Of a DNA stretch of 64,000 nucleotides, positions 1-8,782 are shown piece after piece; the first letter of the stretch is position 1; each line of letters starts with the position of its first letter. The notes below the pieces were generated by a model, which saw nothing but the letters and a program-made list of their open reading frames with translations, made no database searches and was not told the origin of the DNA. Source of the DNA: Pseudomonas putida (GTDB taxonomy: Bacteria > Pseudomonadota > Gammaproteobacteria > Pseudomonadales > Pseudomonadaceae); NCBI RefSeq assembly GCF_030159595.1, contig NZ_BSKJ01000003.1:492409-556408 (forward strand), read 5' to 3'. The position numbers and the translations under genes are program-made.

Positions 1-133
1 ACCAATCGACAAGGTGGCTGGACGAAATCATCTAATACAAAGACTCAGGAGCAAGGAAAGGCGACTGATGAATATGGAGGGTAATTCTTATAACCAACAG
101 ACTGTGGTGACACCCATCAAAGGAGACCACTGC

Positions 134-694
134 ATGTCCTCGCGCATTACTTTACACACCCTGCAGAGCGCCCCGGAAGCAGCCCGTCCATTTCTTGAGA
201 ATGCCCAGAAAAACTCAGGCTTCATCCCCAACCTGTTGGGCGTGCTAGCCAACGCGCCGGCGGCGCTGGAAACCTATGTGACCGTTTCGGCGCTCAACGG
301 CAAGTCCGAATTGAGCCTGGCTGAACGCGAAGTGGTACAGCTGATTGCCGCCACCCAGCATGGCTGCGACTTCTGCGTGGCCGGCCACACTGCCGTGGCG
401 CTGAACAAGGCCAAGCTGCCACAGGAGGTGGTCGATGCCCTGCGAGCCCGTGGCGAGCTGCCCGATGCCCGTTACGAAACCCTGGCCGCATTCGCCCGCG
501 AAGTGATCGCCACGCGTGGCAATGTCAGCGAAGCGACCTACCAGACTTTCCGTGAAGCCGGCTTCAGCGAAGGCAACGCACTGGAAGTGATTCTCGGGGT
601 CAGCCTCGCAACCCTCTGCAACTTTGCTAATGTTTTCGCCCAGACGCCGCTCAACGACGAGCTTGGCAAATACCGCTGGCAGCCTTCTGCCTGA
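134..694 (+). CDS. Carboxymuconolactone decarboxylase / AhpD-like protein
   Basis: This 186-residue protein has the AhpD core motif CxxCxxxH (C78, C81, H85, in HGCDFCVAGH), the redox and proton-relay site of alkylhydroperoxidase-like members of the carboxymuconolactone decarboxylase superfamily. The first in-frame ATG lies at position 14, but the ATG at 134 follows a good ribosome site (AAGGAGA, near 119) and starts the conserved domain, so I chose it. A REP-like hairpin separates it from the acyl-CoA-dehydrogenase-like gene downstream. The pairing suggests a peroxidase or decarboxylase role beside an oxidative flavoenzyme. The superfamily is certain; the substrate is unknown. Confidence 0.85.
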   Translation: MSSRITLHTLQSAPEAARPFLENAQKNSGFIPNLLGVLANAPAALETYVTVSALNGKSELSLAEREVVQLIAATQHGCDFCVAGHTAVALNKAKLPQEVVDALRARGELPDARYETLAAFAREVIATRGNVSEATYQTFREAGFSEGNALEVILGVSLATLCNFANVFAQTPLNDELGKYRWQPSA

Positions 695-726
695 CTGCAT
701 GAAATAGCGGCCCTGTTGCGGTCGTT

Positions 727-765
727 GTAGGAGCGGCCTCGTGCCGCGAACGGGCCGCCAGCCGG
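727..765. repeat. REP-like palindromic element
   Basis: The sequence TGTAGGAGCGGCCTCGTGCC continues into CGCGAACGGGCCGC. This is a variant of the P. putida REP family that begins TGTAGGAGCGGCC and can fold into a hairpin. It fills the gap between the AhpD-like gene and the next gene. Confidence 0.55.
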
Positions 766-792
766 CCCCGGCGTTCCAAAAGGAGCAAGACC

Positions 793-1857
793 ATGCAAGA
801 TTGCGCATTTCGACACTGGCTGGATGCCAATGCCGAGGCCATTGACCGGGGCCTGTGCGAACCGCAACAGGTGCTGGCTCAGATCGCCGAATCACAGCTA
901 CTGCGCATGGGTGTCGACCCGGCGCTGGGCGGCACGGGCGGGCAGGTGACCGACGCGGTAGAGGCCATCGCCGCCATTGCCAGCCGCTCGTTGGCCGCAG
1001 CTTTCGTCTGCTGGGGCCAGCGTGCCTTCATCGAATACCTGTTGCACAGCCCCAACCAGCTGTTGCGCGAGCGCTTGCTGCCGCGCCTTTTGACTGGCGA
1101 ACTGGCCGGTGCCACCGGGCTGTCCAACGCCATGAAGTTCCTCTCAGGCATCGAAGCGCTGCAGGTGCGTGGCCGCCCGGCAGCCGATGGCTGGCACCTG
1201 GAGGGGCGCCTGCACTGGGTGACCAACCTGCGCAAGAGCGGTTTTGTGGTGGCGGCGGCCATCGAAGACGAATCCGGCGGTACGCCGTTCGTGTTGGCCA
1301 TTCCCTCCGACGCGCAGGGCCTGGCGCGCTCCGATGACTTGCAATTGATGGGCTTGCAGTCGAGTAACACAGCGGCGTTGGCGTTTCACCAGGTGCAGCT
1401 GGCGCGTGATTGGCTGCTGCATGAAAACGCCCGTGAGTTCCTGCCCCGGGTGCGTCCGGCATTCCTTGCGCTGCAGTGCGGCATGGCCATCGGCCTCGCG
1501 CGGCGGGCGCTGGAAGAAGTGCAGGCACACCTGCATGGGCGTGCCTCGTTCCTTGATGAGGCACGCCAGGTGCTCAGCGAGCGCCTGGAAAACACCGTCA
1601 ACGAGCTCAAACAGGGCCTTCTCGATGGCCGCTTCCAGCAGCAGCCGGCGGCGTTGTTCAAGCTGCGTATCACCCTGGCTGAAAGTGCCGCCGACGCTGT
1701 GCAACTGGAGCTTCAGGCCAGCGGCGGCAAGGCGTACCTCAGCGAATATGGCGAAGGTTTTGCCCGCCGCTGGCGCGAATCGGCCTTCGTGCCGATCGTC
1801 ACGCCCAGCCTGGTGCAATTGCGCGCCGAACTGCAACGCCAGGCGGGCGCCGCATGA
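793..1857 (+). CDS. Acyl-CoA dehydrogenase family flavoprotein
   Basis: This 354-residue protein has the acyl-CoA dehydrogenase layout: an alpha-helical N-terminal third, a central beta domain (around 'GATGLSNAMKFL' and the 'WVTNLRKSGFVVAAA' strand) and a C-terminal helical bundle. The N-terminal part is somewhat short for the family. The usual catalytic glutamate region is not obvious, so a DszC/SfnB-like flavin monooxygenase role on organosulfur compounds is as plausible as CoA-ester oxidation. AAGGAG lies just upstream of the ATG. The gene overlaps the ABC ATPase gene by 4 bp, so the enzyme probably acts on what the importer brings in. Confidence 0.8.
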   Translation: MQDCAFRHWLDANAEAIDRGLCEPQQVLAQIAESQLLRMGVDPALGGTGGQVTDAVEAIAAIASRSLAAAFVCWGQRAFIEYLLHSPNQLLRERLLPRLLTGELAGATGLSNAMKFLSGIEALQVRGRPAADGWHLEGRLHWVTNLRKSGFVVAAAIEDESGGTPFVLAIPSDAQGLARSDDLQLMGLQSSNTAALAFHQVQLARDWLLHENAREFLPRVRPAFLALQCGMAIGLARRALEEVQAHLHGRASFLDEARQVLSERLENTVNELKQGLLDGRFQQQPAALFKLRITLAESAADAVQLELQASGGKAYLSEYGEGFARRWRESAFVPIVTPSLVQLRAELQRQAGAA

Positions 1858-2675
1858 GCTCAGTGTTGCTCGAAGCCCGCGATATCAGCCTGGGTTACCC
1901 GCGCGAGGGTGGCTGGCAGCAGGTGCTGGCGCAGTTCGACTTGCAGCTGGCGCCGGGCGAAGTGGTGAGCATTCTTGGGCCCAGCGGCGTCGGCAAGTCC
2001 AGCCTGCTGCGGGTGCTGGCCGGCCTGCAGCAGCCGCGTAAGGGCAGCGTGAGCCTGCACGGCCAGCCTTTGCAGGGGCCGCACCCGCGCCTGGCGGTGG
2101 CCTTTCAGGACCCGAGCCTGCTGCCCTGGTTAAGCCTGGAAAAGAACGTCGCCTTCGGCCTGGATTTCGCTCGCCAGCCCAGGTTGGCCGTTGCCGAGCG
2201 GCGCGCGCGCATCGACCATGCAATTGCCGCCGTGGGGCTGGCCCACGCCCGTGGCCAGTACCCGGCGCAGTTGTCCGGCGGCATGGCCCAGCGCACGGCC
2301 TTGGCCCGCTGTCTGGTCCGCCAGCCCGAAGTGCTGTTGCTGGACGAACCGTTCGGCGCGCTGGATGAAGTGACCCGGGCCGACATGCAGCAACTGCTGC
2401 TGCAACTGATCGCCACCCACAACACGGCGGCGGTGCTGATCACCCACGATATCGACGAAGCCCTGCTGTTGTCCGATCGGGTTCTGCTACTGGGCAACCA
2501 CCCAGCGCACATCCTCGGCCAGTGGCACATTGACCTGCCGCAACCGCGCGCGCAGCGGGTTGAAGAACTGGGCGCCTTGCGCATCGAAATCCTGAAAACC
2601 CTTCGGCGGGCAAGCCGCACAGTCGAACCTACCTCAAACCCGTTGCCCTCGGAGGTTGTCCATGTGCATGGATGA
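1854..2675 (+). CDS. ABC transporter ATP-binding protein (nitrate/sulfonate/taurine type)
   Basis: This 273-residue ATPase has Walker A GPSGVGKS (42-49), a Q-loop glutamine (Q85 in AFQDPSLLPW), the signature LSGGMAQR (140-147) and Walker B LLLDEP (161-166) followed by FGALDE and an H-loop (ITHDIDEA). The FQD..LLPW context is typical of SsuB/TauB/NrtD importers. It overlaps the preceding gene by 4 bp and the binding-protein gene by about 14 bp, so the operon is translationally coupled. It would drive uptake with the permease at 3867-4622. Confidence 0.93.
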   Translation: MSSVLLEARDISLGYPREGGWQQVLAQFDLQLAPGEVVSILGPSGVGKSSLLRVLAGLQQPRKGSVSLHGQPLQGPHPRLAVAFQDPSLLPWLSLEKNVAFGLDFARQPRLAVAERRARIDHAIAAVGLAHARGQYPAQLSGGMAQRTALARCLVRQPEVLLLDEPFGALDEVTRADMQQLLLQLIATHNTAAVLITHDIDEALLLSDRVLLLGNHPAHILGQWHIDLPQPRAQRVEELGALRIEILKTLRRASRTVEPTSNPLPSEVVHVHG

Positions 2676-3867
2676 TTGCTGTTCCTCTTCTTCGCGTCGC
2701 GATTTCCTCAAGCTCGGTGCCATGCTCACGGCTGCGGGTGCGCTGCCATTGCTGTCGAGCCTGCAGGCGCGTGCTGCCGCCGAGCCGGATGCTCCGGTGC
2801 GCATTGGCTATCTCCCGATCACCGACGCCACGCCATTGCTGGTGGCGCACAATAATGGTCTGTTCGAGGCCGAAGGCATCAAGGCCGAGCGCCCGGTGCT
2901 GCTGCGCAGCTGGGCGCAGGTGATAGAGGCGTTCATTTCAGGCCAGGTCAACGTCATTCACCTGCTGTCGCCGATGACGGTGTGGGCGCGCTACGGCAGC
3001 AAGGTGCCAGCCAAGGTGGTGGCCTGGAACCATGTGGGCGGTTCGGGCCTGACCGTGGCCCCGGACATCTCCGACATGAAACAGCTCGGCGGCAAAACCG
3101 TGGCCATCCCGTTCTGGTACTCGATCCATAACGTGGTGCTGCAGCAGATGCTCAACGACAACGGCCTGACGCCGGTGTCGAAGCCGGCCAACGCGCAACT
3201 GGCTGCCACCGAAGTCAACCTGCTGGTGCTGCCGCCCTCCGACATGCCGCCGGCGCTGGCCAGCAAGCGTATCGCCGGCTATATCGTCGCCGAGCCGTTC
3301 AACGCCTTGGCCGAGAACCTCAAGGTGGGCCGCGTGCAGCGCTTTACCGGCGATGTATGGCGCAACCACGCGTGCTGCGTGGTGTTCATGCATGAGCACG
3401 ACCTGAACAACCGCCCGGAATGGTCGCAGAAGGTGGTCAACGCCATCGTCAAGGCCCAGCACTGGACCCGTGACCATCGCGCCGAAGCCGCCGCCTTGCT
3501 GTCCAAGGCCGGCCCCAACAAGTACACCCCGCACGAGCCAGCGGTGCTGGCCAAGGTACTCGCACCGGCCGCCGAGGACCGTGCCGGCTACATTGCCAGT
3601 GGTGCCATCCGCCATCAGCAGTGGGACGAAAAGCGCATCGACTTCCAGCCGTATCCGTTCCCCAGTTACACCGAAGCATTGGTGAAGCGCCTGAAAACCA
3701 CCCTGATCGAAGGCGACAACGCGTTCCTTGCCGGGCTTGACCCGGCGCAGACCGCTCGCGACCTGGTCGACGACCGCTTCGTGCGCAATGCGATCGCTGC
3801 GGTCGGTGGGCCGTCGGTGTTCGGTATTGCTGACAACTTCGAGCGTAGCGAGGAGTTCGCGGTCTGA
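2662..3867 (+). CDS. ABC transporter substrate-binding protein, Tat signal (NrtA/SsuA-like)
   Basis: A protein of about 401 residues with a twin-arginine signal (SRRDFLKLG) followed by a hydrophobic stretch and an ALPLLSSLQARA cleavage region, so it is probably exported folded. The mature part begins VRIGYLPITDATPLLVA, the opening of the NMT1/CmpA-NrtA periplasmic-binding fold. An unusual CMDDCC cluster precedes the twin arginines. I chose the ATG at 2662 because GGAGG lies 6 bases upstream; a TTG at 2656 is the alternative. The ligand is unknown: nitrate, bicarbonate, a sulfonate or an aromatic are all possible. Confidence 0.9.
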   Translation: MCMDDCCSSSSRRDFLKLGAMLTAAGALPLLSSLQARAAAEPDAPVRIGYLPITDATPLLVAHNNGLFEAEGIKAERPVLLRSWAQVIEAFISGQVNVIHLLSPMTVWARYGSKVPAKVVAWNHVGGSGLTVAPDISDMKQLGGKTVAIPFWYSIHNVVLQQMLNDNGLTPVSKPANAQLAATEVNLLVLPPSDMPPALASKRIAGYIVAEPFNALAENLKVGRVQRFTGDVWRNHACCVVFMHEHDLNNRPEWSQKVVNAIVKAQHWTRDHRAEAAALLSKAGPNKYTPHEPAVLAKVLAPAAEDRAGYIASGAIRHQQWDEKRIDFQPYPFPSYTEALVKRLKTTLIEGDNAFLAGLDPAQTARDLVDDRFVRNAIAAVGGPSVFGIADNFERSEEFAV

Positions 3868-4622
3868 TGCGTATGTATGTCGTACATGCCGGCCTAGGCC
3901 TGGCCGGGTTGTTGGGTTTGTTGCTGTTGTGGTGGGCCGGTGTTGCCGTGTTCGGCCAGGCTGATGGCCTGTCGGCGCGCTTTTCACCGGCAGCAACCCT
4001 GGCCAGCCTGATCGAGCTGCTGGCGCAGGGCGAGGTCTACGGGCACATCTGGGTCAGCCTCAAGCGCATTCTGGTCGGGCTGCTGCTGGCGCTGCTTATT
4101 GGGGTGCCGCTGGGTTTGCTGGTGGGCAGCTATCGGCACCTGGAGGCGGCAACCACGCCGGCGTTCCAGTTCTTGCGCATGATCTCGCCGCTGTCGTGGA
4201 TGCCAGTGGTGGTGATGTTGATGGGCGTGGGTGACCAGCCGATCTACTTCCTGCTGGCGTTCGCCGCGTTGTGGCCGATTTTGCTGAACACGGCGGCAGG
4301 GGTGCGGCATCTGGACCCACGCTGGCTGCAACTGAGCCGCAGCTTGAGCGCCACGCGCTGGGAAACTTTGTGCAAGGTGATCGTGCCTGGGGTGATCGGC
4401 CATGTGCTGACCGGCGTACGTCTGGCCATTGGCATTCTGTGGATTGTGCTGGTGCCGTGCGAAATGCTCGGGGTGAGTGCGGGGTTGGGGTATTTCATCC
4501 TCGATACCCGCGACCGATTGGCGTATTCCGAGCTGATGGCTATGGTGCTGCTGATTGGTGTGCTGGGGTTTGTGCTGGATGCCTTGGCGCGTGCGCTGCA
4601 TCGGCGATGGGTGCATGGCTGA
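3867..4622 (+). CDS. ABC transporter permease (SsuC/NrtB type)
   Basis: This 251-residue inner-membrane protein has about six hydrophobic segments. The cytoplasmic coupling loop, including 'LSRSLSATRWETLCKVIVPG', is the EAA-type motif of BPD_transp_1 permeases of the SsuC/TauC/NrtB group. Its ATG overlaps the stop of the binding-protein gene by one base (TGATG), so the two are coupled. It completes the ATPase-binding protein-permease importer. The 'VPCEMLGVSAGLGYFI' segment is characteristic of the family. Confidence 0.92.
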   Translation: MRMYVVHAGLGLAGLLGLLLLWWAGVAVFGQADGLSARFSPAATLASLIELLAQGEVYGHIWVSLKRILVGLLLALLIGVPLGLLVGSYRHLEAATTPAFQFLRMISPLSWMPVVVMLMGVGDQPIYFLLAFAALWPILLNTAAGVRHLDPRWLQLSRSLSATRWETLCKVIVPGVIGHVLTGVRLAIGILWIVLVPCEMLGVSAGLGYFILDTRDRLAYSELMAMVLLIGVLGFVLDALARALHRRWVHG

Positions 4623-4632
4623 AGGGCCAGTG

Positions 4633-4665
4633 AGGCCTCCTCGCGGGCTTGTCCGCGAAGAGGCC
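4633..4665. terminator. REP-type hairpin between convergent genes
   Basis: AGGCCTC..TCGCGG and CCGCGA..GAGGCCT form a near-perfect stem of about 13 bp (one mismatch) around a GCTTGT loop. It sits between the convergent permease and GNAT genes and carries the P. putida REP core, so it may serve both as a REP and as a bidirectional terminator. There is no clear T-run. Confidence 0.55.
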
Positions 4666-4671
4666 TTCGGA

Positions 4672-5358
4672 TCAATGCACAGTCTTGCGCTGCCGCACAC
4701 ACTCCTGGGCTTGAACGGTCAATTCATCCAGCCGCTCATCCCGCATCTGCTCCGCTTCGATCATTGCATCTTCACCCTGCTGGTTTAGCAGGTAGGTGTG
4801 AATCTGCATCACTTCAGCCGTCTGGTAAATCGGCGCAATGTCCAACCGCCCGATCAACGCACCACTGGCCAGCCCGGTACTGCTCATCAGCACCTGCGGC
4901 CCACTGGCAGCCACCACTTGCATGCCCATCGCTTCAAACCAAGGCACCTGATTGGCAAAGGCATTCAGTTCCACGCAGGCATGGCGTGCCTGCAGGTCAC
5001 CCAGCAGGGCACGGGCGATGCCTTGGCGGCGGTGGCTGTCACGCACGGCAAGAAATGCCAATGAGCATGCCTGCTCATCGTCCTCGGCCGGCAGTGACAG
5101 GGCAAAGCCCAGCAACTGGTCCGGTGCTTCGGCATCCAGTGCCAGGGTCAGTGCCACGGCCAGGCCGCGGGTGCCATCCAGCGCTTGCAGGTACTGGTGC
5201 ACTTCCATGCCGACGCCGTACTGGTACAGCGGGTACAGCGGATTGTCGGCGGTGATGGCGACATTGCTCAGGTCACCGACATTGTGGATTACCAGCTCGC
5301 GGATCTGGTTCTGGAAAGATTCGGGCGGCACGCTGTCGAGGCGGCTCAGGATGAACAT
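4672..5358 (-). CDS. GNAT family N-acetyltransferase
   Basis: A 228-residue protein with the acetyl-CoA loop of GNAT enzymes, LAVRDSHRRQGIARALL (the R/Q-x-x-G-x-G/A signature), followed by 'WFEAMGM' at the usual beta5 position. A C-terminal tail of about 65 residues beyond the GNAT domain is predicted to be helical and charged. The frame is open to 5460, but the ATG at 5358 (MFILSRLDS) fits the domain boundary. The substrate cannot be read from the sequence. It is tandem with argC on the same strand, about 80 bp downstream of it. Confidence 0.8.
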   Translation of the reverse strand: MFILSRLDSVPPESFQNQIRELVIHNVGDLSNVAITADNPLYPLYQYGVGMEVHQYLQALDGTRGLAVALTLALDAEAPDQLLGFALSLPAEDDEQACSLAFLAVRDSHRRQGIARALLGDLQARHACVELNAFANQVPWFEAMGMQVVAASGPQVLMSSTGLASGALIGRLDIAPIYQTAEVMQIHTYLLNQQGEDAMIEAEQMRDERLDELTVQAQECVRQRKTVH

Positions 5359-5437
5359 CGGGGACGGGCTCCGGCGGGTGGGTATACAGCCCGCGCCAGG
5401 CAGGCGTGGGCTGCACAGTTTAACCGGTTTTGCCGTA

Positions 5438-6379
5438 TCAGCCTTGTACCTGTATTGCACCGAGCATCAGGTCGAGGTTTTGCACTGCCGCACCAGAGGC
5501 CCCTTTGCCCAGGTTGTCGAACACTGCTGTGAGCAAAACCTGGCCATGATCGGGGTTGGCATACAGCGCCAGGCGCAGGTCGTTGCTGTCGTTCAACGCC
5601 TCGGGGTCAAGGTTGGCGGCTGCGCCTTGCTGATGCAGCGGCATCACCTGCACATGGCGGGCGCCCTGGTAGTGCTGCTCCAGGCAGGCCTGCAGCTGTT
5701 CGGCGCTGACCTGGCCGGGCAGCAGGCGCAGTTGCAGCGGGATGCTCATCACGATGCCCTGGCGGTAGGCACCGTAGCCGGGCATGAACACCGGCCGTGC
5801 CGACAGCCCGGCATGCTGCTGGATTTCGGGTACATGCTTGTGCGCCAGTTCCAGCCCATACAGTTGCAGGGCCGGGGCCTTGCCGGTACCGGGTTGTTCG
5901 TGACGCTCGACCGCCGCGCGGCCACCGCCGGAGTAACCGGAAATGGCATGGATACCCAGCGGGTAGTCGGCTGCCAGCAACCCGGCCTTGACCAGCGGGC
6001 GCAGCAGGGCGATGGCCCCGGTGGGGTAGCAGCCTGGGTTGCTGACGCGCTTGCTTTGGGCGATACGTTCGGCTTGCTGGTCGTCGAGCTCCGGCAGGCC
6101 ATAGACCCAACCTGGGGTGGTGCGGTGCGCAGAGCTGGCGTCGATCACCCGCACATGCGGGTTATGGATGGCCGCCACGGCCTCACGGGCCGCGTCGTCC
6201 GGCAGGCACAGCAGGGCGATGTCGGCGCTGTTGATTGCCTCTCGGCGGCGCTGCGGGTCTTTGCGTTCGGCTTCGGGCAGGGTGAGCAGGCGCAGGTCGG
6301 TGCGGCCCTGCAGGCGAGCATGGATCTGCAGGCCGGTGGTGCCTTGGTCGCCGTCGATGAAAACAACAGGGGTGTGCAT
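5438..6379 (-). CDS. argC: N-acetyl-gamma-glutamyl-phosphate reductase, type 2
   Basis: This 313-residue protein matches the short (type 2) AGPR family, which reduces N-acetylglutamyl phosphate with NADPH in arginine synthesis. It has the nucleotide motif [15 protein letters not shown] at the N-terminus, the catalytic cysteine in SNPGCYPTG (C117), and the substrate-loop sequences SAHRT and '[14 protein letters not shown]'-like motifs. I set the start at MHTPVVF because the upstream extension is low in family character. The gene stands apart from other arginine genes and is divergent from a LysR regulator. P. putida strains usually carry a second, type-1 argC, which is not in this window. Confidence 0.92.
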   Translation of the reverse strand: MHTPVVFIDGDQGTTGLQIHARLQGRTDLRLLTLPEAERKDPQRRREAINSADIALLCLPDDAAREAVAAIHNPHVRVIDASSAHRTTPGWVYGLPELDDQQAERIAQSKRVSNPGCYPTGAIALLRPLVKAGLLAADYPLGIHAISGYSGGGRAAVERHEQPGTGKAPALQLYGLELAHKHVPEIQQHAGLSARPVFMPGYGAYRQGIVMSIPLQLRLLPGQVSAEQLQACLEQHYQGARHVQVMPLHQQGAAANLDPEALNDSNDLRLALYANPDHGQVLLTAVFDNLGKGASGAAVQNLDLMLGAIQVQG

Positions 6380-6474
6380 GGTCAGGGTCCGGTAGGGTTG
6401 GGATGACCTATGCTCGCCTGTGGCTGAACTAAAGGAAATTTGAATATCATGATGCTGATGTTCATGTTTGATGA

Positions 6475-7377
6475 ATGAAAAGGTCAGCACAGACTATGCG
6501 TGAAATCAGCCTCGACCGCCTGCGCACCCTGGTGGTCATCAGTGACGTGGGCTCCTTTGCCGAGGCCGCCCGCCAGCTCAACCTGGCACCGCCCACCATC
6601 AGCCTGCATGTGGCTGATCTGGAATCACGCATTGGCGCCCCGTTACTTAGCCGTACCCGCGGCCAGGTGCGTCCTACTGCCATCGGTGAAACGCTGCTGG
6701 CCCGTGCACGGCGGCTGCTGGCCGACGCCGACCTGGCGCTGGACGAAGTACGCCGCCAGGTCGAGGGGTTGACTGGCCGGGTACGCCTGGGTGCGTCCAC
6801 CGGTGCCATTGCCCACTTGCTGCCACAGGCGCTTGCGCACCTGCGAGCGGCGCATCCGGGGATCGATGTGCAGGTGCAGGTGCTGACGTCCCAGGCATCA
6901 CTGGCGCGTTTGCGTGAGGGCACGCTGGATATCGGCTTGGTGGCCCTGCCGCAGGTGGCCGGCAAGGGGCTGACAGTCACCCCCTGGCGGCGCGATCCTA
7001 TCCTGGCCTATGTGCCGGCCGACTGGCAGCCGCCTGCCCAGGTCACGCCGGCCTGGCTGGCGCAGCGGGCATTGATCCTCAATGACAGCAGCACCCAGCT
7101 GTCGCGGGTGACAGGGGAGTGGTTCGCGGTAGCGGGGTTATACCCCGAGCCGCGGATCGAGCTGAACTACAACGATGCGATCAAGAGCCTGGTAGGCGCC
7201 GGGTACGGGGCGACGTTATTGCCGCAGGAGGGCGAGGCGGCCGAGCTGGACCGGCGCATTGCGCGCCGGCCATTGCGGCCAGGGTTGTGGCGGCAGCTGG
7301 GCATCGCCTGCCGGGAAGGGCAGGCGGAGCGGGCCACGCGGTATGTATTGCAGGCGTTGGAGCGGTTGCGCCAGTGA
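6475..7377 (+). CDS. LysR family transcriptional regulator
   Basis: This 300-residue regulator has the LysR helix-turn-helix at the N-terminus ([20 protein letters not shown], then ISLHVADLE) and a periplasmic-binding-like effector domain. A second possible start, MREISLD, lies at 6496. It is divergent from argC with about 95 bp between the starts, the usual arrangement when a LysR protein controls its neighbour, so argC is the likely target. The effector is unknown. Confidence 0.9.
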   Translation: MKRSAQTMREISLDRLRTLVVISDVGSFAEAARQLNLAPPTISLHVADLESRIGAPLLSRTRGQVRPTAIGETLLARARRLLADADLALDEVRRQVEGLTGRVRLGASTGAIAHLLPQALAHLRAAHPGIDVQVQVLTSQASLARLREGTLDIGLVALPQVAGKGLTVTPWRRDPILAYVPADWQPPAQVTPAWLAQRALILNDSSTQLSRVTGEWFAVAGLYPEPRIELNYNDAIKSLVGAGYGATLLPQEGEAAELDRRIARRPLRPGLWRQLGIACREGQAERATRYVLQALERLRQ

Positions 7378-7523
7378 GGGCATATGGGGAGTATGCAGCC
7401 CCCTTTTACAGCGCCGACCACTGGGCTGAAGCGGTGCGATGCAGGCGTGGGCGGACTATGCTTTTTGCTGCGTCGAGCCGAATGGACCTCGACGAACCTT
7501 ACGGTTTTCCAGGAGAACGCTCC

Positions 7524-7796
7524 ATGAAATCCACGAAATGCATACCTCTGCTGGTGATTGCTTCCGTCCTCAGTTTTGCTGCGCACGCAGACCCTGCGGG
7601 CAACTGTGAGGCCAAGATCAAGGAACTTGAGGATTTCCACAAGGCCAGTGGCCAGGCGATGCATGGCGGCATGGCCCATGACTTCAAAGTCCACCTGCAA
7701 AATGCCAAGGATGCTCAGAGCAAGGGTGACTATACCCAGTGCCAGGCCTCGGCGGACCAAGCCAAGACTATCTATAACAAGGCGCGTAGCAAGTAA
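7524..7796 (+). CDS. Small exported protein with a cysteine pair
   Basis: A 90-residue protein with a clear Sec signal peptide (MKSTKCIPLLVIASVLSFAAHA, cleavage after AHA). The mature part is helical and charged, with two cysteines (in GNCEAKIKELEDF and YTQCQASADQ) that could form a disulfide. AGGAGA precedes the ATG. The long frame that opens at 7119 is not the gene, because it overlaps the LysR gene. I do not recognise a family with a known function; a periplasmic location is likely. Confidence 0.75.
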   Translation: MKSTKCIPLLVIASVLSFAAHADPAGNCEAKIKELEDFHKASGQAMHGGMAHDFKVHLQNAKDAQSKGDYTQCQASADQAKTIYNKARSK

Positions 7797-7805
7797 GTCC
7801 TCGCC

Positions 7806-7841
7806 GGCCTCTTCGCGGGCAAGTCGGATCGCGAAGAGGCC
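7806..7841. terminator. REP-derived hairpin between convergent genes
   Basis: GGCCTCTTCGCG at 7806-7817 and CGCGAAGAGGCC at 7830-7841 form a perfect 12-bp stem around a 12-base loop. It lies between the convergent small-protein and SH3 genes and contains the REP-type core. It is a likely transcript end for both. Confidence 0.65.
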
Positions 7842-7861
7842 AGTGCAGGATGGCCCCACTG

Positions 7862-8512
7862 TCAGAACCAGCGATCGTTCTTCTTCCGACCCCGAGTCAG
7901 CGCCGGCAAGATCAACCCTGCCAGCAACCCCGCCCCGGCAATGCTGCCGCCGTACACCATGTAGCGCATCATGACCTGCTTGTTCTCGTCACCCAGGCGG
8001 GCTTGGGTATCGCGCAGGTCCGATTGGCTCTGGTCAAGCTGCTCGCTCAGCGCCTTGTTGCGTGCTTCCAGTTCGTCGTTCAGCTTCTTGCGTGAGTCGA
8101 GGGTCTCCTGCATGCCCTGCACGCGGCTCTTCCAGCTGTCGTCGATGGTCTTCAGCTGTCCGGTCAGTTCCGCGACCTGGGCATCGAGCTGCGGCAGGCG
8201 CTCGTTCTGCCCTGGCACGGCCTGCAGGTCGTTGCTGAGGATCCACACCAGGTCGCCGTTCTGCCCACGCACCTGGCTGTAATTGCCCTGGCTGCCGATC
8301 AGGGTCAGCTTCTGCCCGGACTTGAGGGTGCCGACGATGCGGTGGCCATCTGTCGGGCCGCTGCGCACATAGGTGCTCAGGCTGTCGCTGACCCAGCGTG
8401 CGTCGCTGGCAGGCTCTTCGGCGTGCACGGGTACGGCAAGCGCCACCAGAGCGGCAATCAGGCCGCCGCGCAGGGCAGGGAGGGCGGAAGCAGTTGGGCG
8501 GGAATCGGGCAT
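7862..8512 (-). CDS. SH3 domain membrane protein (TIGR04211/YgiM-like)
   Basis: A 216-residue protein with a signal peptide ending PVHAEE, a bacterial SH3 domain (WVSDSLSTYVRSGPTDGHRI through LVWILSNDLQ), a coiled coil of about 90 residues rich in Q, L, D and R, and one C-terminal membrane segment (MVYGGSIAGAGLLAGLILPAL) before a basic tail (RGRKKNDRWF). This order is that of E. coli YgiM and TIGR04211 proteins, which are thought to sit in the inner membrane with the SH3 domain in the periplasm. The start at MPDSRP gives a normal signal peptide. Confidence 0.85.
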   Translation of the reverse strand: MPDSRPTASALPALRGGLIAALVALAVPVHAEEPASDARWVSDSLSTYVRSGPTDGHRIVGTLKSGQKLTLIGSQGNYSQVRGQNGDLVWILSNDLQAVPGQNERLPQLDAQVAELTGQLKTIDDSWKSRVQGMQETLDSRKKLNDELEARNKALSEQLDQSQSDLRDTQARLGDENKQVMMRYMVYGGSIAGAGLLAGLILPALTRGRKKNDRWF

Positions 8513-8782
8513 GTTGGGTCTTCGCTGAAACAGGACAAAAGTAGGCCCGGTGACTGGGCCGATGAACCGGTCGGTGAGTTGACCGTCAGCGAAAGACCGT
8601 TTTTTTGTCAGCAGGTTCACTACCTGATGTCGGAAATGTCTGCAGGATGTTGCAGAACACGACCCAGAGCGCTTCCACGCCGATGACGCAATTGTAATGC
8701 GCCGATCACCTTGGCGTTATCTGCCGGCCGTCAATCTCGGGACGCCGACACAACTATAAAGATGACGTTCAAGGAGCATCGG

